From NCBI GenBank assembly GCA_018292915.2, contig JACVVK020000058.1, positions 1,296,501 through 1,360,500 of the forward strand: a stretch of DNA of 64,000 nucleotides, read 5' to 3'. The translations under genes were made by a program, and so were the position numbers. This DNA comes from Batillaria attramentaria. Lineage: Eukaryota > Mollusca > Gastropoda > Batillariidae. Positions within the stretch are counted from its first letter, which is position 1. Every line of letters starts with the position of its first letter. Below are positions 58,889 through 64,000 of this stretch, piece after piece. A model generated the notes under the pieces. It searched no databases, was not told the DNA's origin, and saw nothing but the letters and a program-made list of their open reading frames with translations.

Positions 58889-58976
58889 CTTTTCACTTTT
58901 TCCGGGCAACGTCCTTCCTTTCACTGGCTCTGGCGTTTCCCCCCTCTGAGATTCTGCCCCCCCCCCCCCCCTCCTC
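58752..58976. repeat. Poly-C tandem repeat, ~120-bp unit
   Basis: Two units of poly-C then GCTTTTCACTTT..GGGCAACGTCCTTCCTTTCA, followed by a third C-run. The complementary strand is G-quadruplex-prone. Confidence 0.8.
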
Positions 58977-60170
58977 CCTCCAACATCTTCCGGCGCCCCT
59001 GACTGTATATAAACTCTGTGCAAGAATTACAAAACGAAAATCATAAATGTACAAATGCATATACAGACATGTAAGAACAATGCACAGATCAGGACAAAAG
59101 ACAGTAAAACTGAAACAGCATCAGAAATCCTACGGTTAAAACTCCTCTCATGTATACAGCACTTGCTCTTTTTAATAATAATAATAATAATAATATAATA
59201 GGTCTTATAAAGCGCTAACAGTCTGCTCAAAGAACACTCAGTGCGCTACACACACACACACACACATTCTCACGCATACATGAAACATGAAACACTAAGT
59301 ATGTGTGCGGGGATTAGGGGGGGGGGGGGCTGTCAGGAGGGGTAGATCTCTTGTACTTGTAAGCTAGCTTCTAAGAGTAGTGCAAGTGAAAGCCTTCCAT
59401 GCCATGGATATGAATTCCAGAAGGGAACGTTTCAGTGAAATACTAAAGTACTTAAGTGCGTGACATCAAAATCTAGAACCGACAGGCACTAAGACAATGC
59501 GTCAAAGGGATTCAAAGCTGCTAACAGAGCGAGACTGAGAGAGGACAGATTAAAATGAAATGTCAAACTTCGATGTAGCCGATATGGCACATTTTACACG
59601 TCCTCCACCCCCCCCCCCCCTCCCCCACCCCCCCTCCCCCAACCCCACTTCTATCCCCGCCAGTACCCGCACGCTACAAACAAACGCGACCTAAATTTAC
59701 TTACTTCAAGTTTCGTTTTCGAAACTGATACAAATTTTGCATAACAGCAGAGATACAGCAAGGAGATAAAATGTGAATCATGACAAGAAGTATTGTTTAC
59801 AAGTGTGCATTTAACACGGAAGTTCGATACAGTCTTGTCCTTGATCTGATCAGTACTTCAACAAGGAAAAGCATTTCTTGGTTTGTTTCTGTTCATTTCA
59901 ATCCGGTTCTGATGGGCGCACGTTTATACTGATATTTATCTACACGTACATCATGTGGTTGGGTCATCATCGCTTGTCTTCAGTGGAAATTTCAAAGTGA
60001 AGTAAAAACGTAACTTCAAGCGCATTCCACACCTTCCAACACTCCAAAATTCCCAGGCTACTAACATCATGACGGCATTGAAATTCCCAGGAGTTAAGAG
60101 CCGGAAATGGAAATTTATCTTCGAAAAATGGTAAACTCCAGTCTATCATTGTGTGCCCAAACAATGGGTA
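58977..60170. other. No gene recognised, 3' of G4
   Basis: Contains (AAT)n plus a LINE-like tail (TTATAAAGCGC, 59176-59220), a short CA tract, G- and C-runs (59318, 59610). May include the G4 3' untranslated region. Confidence 0.4.
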
Positions 60171-60293
60171 TCAAATGTCTCCGAGATGACTGTACTCTGC
60201 ATTCAGTCCTTTGTCTGATTCTGACGGCTGCCGTCCAGAAATCATCAGCGTGTTGTATTCGTCATCGGTAGTTGGTGTTTGCGTCATTTCCAC
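60171..60293 (-). CDS. G4 terminal exon
   Basis: 123 nt, phase 0, ending in TGA. VEMTQTPTTDDEYNTLMISG then NAEYSHLGDI-stop. Two YxxL-type motifs, the second eight residues from the C-terminus. Confidence 0.7.
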   Translation of the reverse strand: MEMTQTPTTDDEYNTLMISGRQPSESDKGLNAEYSHLGDI

Positions 60294-62735
60294 CTGGCCA
60301 ACGAGAATATTTCTATTGTTCAACTCAGCGGAGAGAGTTAGACACAATTACTTACGCACATTACGCACATTAGTTAGACAAGAGTTAGACACAGTTTCAT
60401 TACAGTTAGACACAGTTACTTTCATTACATTTAGACAGTTAGACACATGGTTACGTACATTCTGATTCAATCCTAGAAAATTATTTGAAAGAGTGAAATA
60501 TAAAAAAGCACAAAAGATGTTGGCCTAAGCTTTTATCCACGTGTCACTGTGCCAAAACGCGCAAGATATTAATGCACGAAGCGGGTAGATTGTGCTGGTA
60601 CATTTTAAATCGAGAAACAAACAAAACTGACTTCATTAATGGTGGGTGACGACGGGTGTTCGGGAGAAAACGCTCCGACGTTCTCGTAGTTGTATCTGAC
60701 ACCTCTTGCACTGGATCTGGCGCCTGTGAAAGAAGGTGACGCGTAAAAGGTTTGCAGTTGCCACAACCAATACAAAACGAACGATGACTGTAAGTTAAAA
60801 CGTGGAAGAAAAAAAAGACGCCGAAAACAGCCAAACTCATCTATAGACAACATTAGATGCCTTTCTGATAGGACCTCATAAACATGGGAAGGACTGGAAG
60901 GGCAAAGGCGCCCGGTTAGTTTTCCCCCCGGGAGGGGGAGGGGATGTCTATTTGCTACTTTCGGCTGATTTCTGTCCTTAAATAATACACCTCTGAGTTT
61001 CAGCTTAAACACATGTAAAAACAAGCAACACCCCCCCCCCCCCCCCCCAAAAAAAAAACAACACAAAAAAACAAAACAAAAAAAAACACCAAAACCAAAA
61101 ACAAAAACCCGACCATTTGTATTACAACCACGCAATACCGGCTTAATCTCCATGTCAGCTTTAGCAGAAAACAAGTTTTGTTTCAAGAACAAGTATTCAA
61201 CAAACATATCGCAGACCTACACCATGCTGTAGGAATAATTTTTGTACCAACAGAAAGCTGCATTGTTTAGTTAAACAAGTAACCCCACATGCTCAGAATC
61301 AACTTCCGTCCCCCTTCTAGAGGTTCCATCACATTTTCAACAAGTGATGCCTTCTTTAGCACTAAAATTGCATATTATGCAAAACCTACCGCCATCAGCG
61401 TCTGCAGATTTGCGTTTAGAGGTTCGCTTTGGTTTGACAGTCGGTTTGGCTTTCCTGGAGTCTGCGTTGACGTGTTCCGGGCCACGGTTTTCTTGTGTCT
61501 GCCTTGCAGAGCCGGTAGCAGAATGACGTGCTTTGGGACCTTTGTTGACTTGCGCATAAACATCACCATGCTGCGAGGTTGACGGCGAAACAGCCAGCGT
61601 TTGGGGTCGATTCTTTTTGGCCGTCTTGTCAACAGCTGCGTAGACATCTTGTGAGCCATTAGCGTCGGCTTGGTTTTCAGCAACAGTCGTGTAGTCGGCG
61701 TCTGCGCAGTGAGGTGGTTCTCGGCGGGTGTCGGAGATTGCTTGGTAGCTAGGGCCGTCATCGTCATGTTCTTCCGTGGTCTTGTTCTGTGAAGAAACCT
61801 TCCATGCCACTGCAACGGGTTTCGGTGAGGGAACGGAGTGCGGGTTCGCTGCCGAGGCTTCATCCATTCCATAAATCACGTTGATGTGTTCCTCAAAATC
61901 TGTTTCAGCTGCAAGAATTAAACGATCCAGTATATTTATAAGATAAAAAAGTGAGGCTTCGCAATGACAGGTCACACCTCTGATAAGATCAATCAGGTTG
62001 TTGGTCCCGGCCAAAAGCCTTCTTTGTACCATTTAGAATTCCTCGCTTAGCGTCACCTCGGATAAGGGAAAACCTCGGATTACATCACCCCCGTTTTGGT
62101 TCCCAAATGGAGAAGACTACCGCTTAAGATGAAATCCATGTGATGAGAGTGGCTTCCCTTGGAAACAACACCCGGATTTGCACTGCGATGTGAAGACGAA
62201 ACATACGAATTTTTATTTTTATTCCATGAGATGATACCCAAAGACTGAAAATGGAAACTGGAAGGGGGGGGGGGGGGGGGCTTGTTTTTGATGAACTGAC
62301 GATAAAGATAGTTTACCGCAGATGAGTATACTTAAAAAAGATTTCTTATTTCGTTCAGGGTCCTTTCAGATCTAGAAATTGGTACAATCTTTGTGAAAGA
62401 GATAAGAGCTGCAATGCAGGGAGCAATGTGGCGATATGATGGTGGTGGTGGTGATACTTACGTTGTTAGAGAGGGAGGGGGGGGGGGGGGCGAGAGACCT
62501 GGTTAATTCAGTTCTAGGCTTAGTCGGAAGGCAAGTTGAAGTACTTTTGCAGGTCACGAAACATCAGTGCAACCATCCCTCAACCACGTAACAGGGGCAA
62601 GATGTTTGGAGGGGGCTTGACATCAGCGGCTGGGGGGGGGGGGGGGGGGGGGGAGCGATTCACAGGGTTCGGAAAAAAATTAAAAAGGGGAGGGGGGGTA
62701 TATGCATTGGCGTTTGTTTGTGCTTGCGTGCGCGC

Positions 62736-62794
<59 letters not shown>

Positions 62795-63648
62795 ATTACA
62801 TATTTTGGCGGAAAGTCTTTCGGTCCAAAATGTGAAAAATGACATAATCGCCAAATATTGAGCTCCTCGGATAAGATCAAGTTTTTAACTGGTAGTTGAT
62901 CTTATCAGAGGACTGTTTAGCGTGCCCCTCGGATAAGATCAAAAAAAATTTTGGTCCCGTGGGGGGTCACCTTAAGCGAGGAGTACTGTATATAATAATG
63001 ATATTTATATCGTCTTTGTCATTAATCAGACAGTATTCATATCAGTTTCTCGGAACCATCATTATAGTACATGTTTCTAGTACCACTTAAACAATTGAAA
63101 ATACAGAATGAAAAAAAGCAGTGTTTGCCCGCTGGTTCAAAAATGGTCCCCAAACATCTATCACTATTAGACTAACGGCGCCATTGTAGAAAAGGTGAGA
63201 AATTACCGCACTAGCATATGTGTGATTGCATGTATTCCATGACCGCATTCACAGCGTAAGAATACAACACACAGTCTACAGTTTACATTAATGCCCTGTA
63301 TTTCACAAAATCCACGATAGCCGGGATAGCTGAATGGTAGAGCATTGGACTTTCAATGCTCGGGTCGTGAGTTCGAATCCCGGCTGGGGCCATATATTTG
63401 TGCTGGCCTGATTCTCGTTGCCCCGTGTTTGGTATCAAGCGTACGTGGTGGAAAAGGACGTTAAACTCAACACACCCATCCCCGACCCCTCAAAATCCAG
63501 CGCACTCAATTCAACATTCCCATTGCGCCCGTTTTCGAAACAAGTCAAAAGTGTTCGCTTTGTTTTTTTACTTCGCTTACCTTCTTCGTTTGGCGTGTTG
63601 CTTATTCCGTGGCTCTGACTGGAAGTCTCTGGAACTGACAATACGAAA
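60171..63648 (-). CDS. Cytoplasmic tail of a fourth receptor gene, G4 (partial)
   Basis: Four exons join in frame: 63581-63648, 61390-61908, 60632-60723 and 60171-60293 with a TGA stop. The encoded 230-or-so residues are hydrophilic, Pro/Ser/Lys-rich and contain many tyrosine motifs: VIYGM, SYQAI, DYTTV, VYAAV, VYAQV, YNYENV, DEYNTL and, at the C-terminus, EYSHLGDI. Such YxxV/I/L and YxN motifs are typical SH2-docking sites in tails of surface receptors; YENV and YNTL fit the pYxN preference of Grb2-type SH2 domains. The extracellular and TM exons must lie right of the window. Splice phases agree at every junction (phase 1, 1, 0). The gene shares strand with G1-G3 but its tail is unrelated in sequence. 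The intron between the first two exons holds a SINE and a Tigger-like inverted-repeat element. Confidence 0.7.
60335..60450. repeat. Short tandem repeat in a G4 intron
   Basis: GTTAGACACA-type units repeat about seven times, with TTACGCACA variants. Confidence 0.75.
60632..60723 (-). CDS. G4 tail exon with YENV
   Basis: 92 nt, phase 1 in and phase 0 out. ARSSARGVRYNYENVGAFSP through PTINE. Acceptor TTTCACAG; donor GAA|gtcagt is non-consensus at position 3, but its phase is matched by the next exon. Confidence 0.65.
61390..61908 (-). CDS. G4 main cytoplasmic exon with repeated YxxV motifs
   Basis: 519 nt, phase 1 at both ends. Starts (A)ETDFEEHINVIYGMDE and carries SYQAI, DYTTV, VYAAVDK, VYAQVNK, then a basic Pro/Lys/Arg segment (KPTVKPKRTSKRK). 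Acceptor TTCTTGCAG, donor GGCG|gtaggt. Confidence 0.75.
62035..62990. mobile_element. Tigger/pogo-like inverted-repeat element
   Basis: Right end reads inward as TACAGTACTCCTCGCTTAAG; left end has TTCCTCGCTTAGCGTCACC. CAGTA...CCTCGCTTAA termini and TA flank are typical of pogo/Tigger DNA transposons. Subterminal CTCGGATAAGATCAA occurs three times in both directions. No transposase ORF. Confidence 0.5.
63315..63490 (+). mobile_element. tRNA-derived SINE in a G4 intron
   Basis: Flanked by CAAAATCCA at 63306-63314 and 63491-63499. Good B box (GAGTTCGAATCCC). Confidence 0.85.
63581..63648 (-). CDS. G4 first visible exon
   Basis: 68 nt, phase 2 in and phase 1 out (GAAG|gtaagc). Encodes FVLSVPETSSQSHGISNTPN, a hydrophilic linker, plus two Glu. 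The phase fits the next exon at 61908. Confidence 0.5.
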
Positions 63649-63796
63649 CTGTGACTAATTTGATTGGTAGTGCCCCGGTGTAACATTACAAACTTACTAC
63701 CCAGGAGATTTTCTCCAGAATAAAACAAAATCTGAAGAAATTCTGACTGCGGAAGAAAAACCTCGCACAACAGAAGTACTCCTTTGGCTTGGGACT

Positions 63797-64000
63797 ACGA
63801 GGGCTGTTCAAATATTATTGGGAATGCTGCCATTACTCACGTGTCTTGCATCGGATCGACTCCAAACTTCTACATCCCCTCGAAGTATTCACCCTTGGCC
63901 CGAATGCACGTTTCCAGTCTTTTTCGCCACATATGAAGCGCCCTCTGGTACTCTTCCCTCGGGATACCCTCGAGCTCTGATTTCACGGCTTTTGAGAGGT
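63797..64000 (-). mobile_element. Mariner-like element, 3' part at window edge
   Basis: Terminal CGAGGGCTGTTCAA begins after a TA (63795-63796). Inside, minus frame from the edge to a TAG at 63869 encodes LEGIPREEYQRALHMWRKR and then CIRAKGEYFEGM, the usual C-terminus of mariner transposases. The rest lies outside. Confidence 0.75.

Noticed and set aside
60605..61207. 200-codon minus-strand ORF as one exon
   Set aside because: Only its last 30 codons (60632-60723) follow a good acceptor and fit G4 phases; the upstream part includes poly-G translation (GGGGGG) and is intron.

Overview
The window looks like nuclear DNA of a mollusc, most likely a marine gastropod. It has intron-rich genes with GT..AG junctions, dense (CA)n/(CT)n microsatellites, long poly-C/poly-G tracts, tRNA-derived SINEs, CR1/L2-like LINEs, an Ngaro/DIRS-type tyrosine-recombinase retrotransposon, and non-autonomous elements with about 150-bp core repeats like those known from molluscs. 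The species assignment is inference; nothing here names the organism. No rRNA gene, functional tRNA, CRISPR array or prokaryotic feature was seen.

The main content is a tandem cluster of at least three related genes on the minus strand. Each encodes a type I membrane receptor of the immunoglobulin superfamily (IgSF). Read 5' to 3' (right to left), a gene has a signal-peptide exon, one Ig-like exon, an Ig-like unit split over two exons, up to four more Ig-like exons, a transmembrane (TM) exon, and one to three alternative-looking cytoplasmic-tail exons. The tails carry a YTGL motif and, in some copies, a YEEI motif. Almost all introns are phase 1, so exons can be lost or repeated without breaking the frame. 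Copy G3 (about 46.5-57.1 kb) has lost one Ig exon but stays in frame. Copy G2 (27.3-40.3 kb) is complete and has one hybrid tail exon. Copy G1 (4.4-22.8 kb) is damaged: an 8.6-kb retroelement-bearing insertion in intron 1, a deleted splice acceptor, one Ig exon truncated and one missing. A fourth minus-strand gene, G4, enters from the right edge (60.2-63.6 kb). Only its tyrosine-rich cytoplasmic tail lies in the window.

Layout: 0-2.9 kb, degenerate AGGTCA-containing repeats and a SINE; 2.9-5.7 kb, Helentron-like elements around G1 tail exon a; 6-13.3 kb, G1 body; 13.3-21.8 kb, insertion with the Ngaro element; 21.8-26.9 kb, G1 5' region and a ~235-bp satellite; 27-40.3 kb, G2; 39.3-44.7 kb, duplicated 5' region and satellite; 44.9-57.1 kb, G3 with duplicated Helentron-like elements; 57.1-60.1 kb, poorly resolved, poly-C-rich; 60.2-64 kb, G4 tail with a Tigger-like element, a SINE and the end of a mariner-like element.

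The paralogues act as natural empty/filled-site comparisons, so many insertions can be placed relative to the duplications. The phase-1 exons, repeated tails, and Tyr/His switching at the tail motif suggest a rapidly diversifying receptor family, plausibly immune; that role is inference from architecture.
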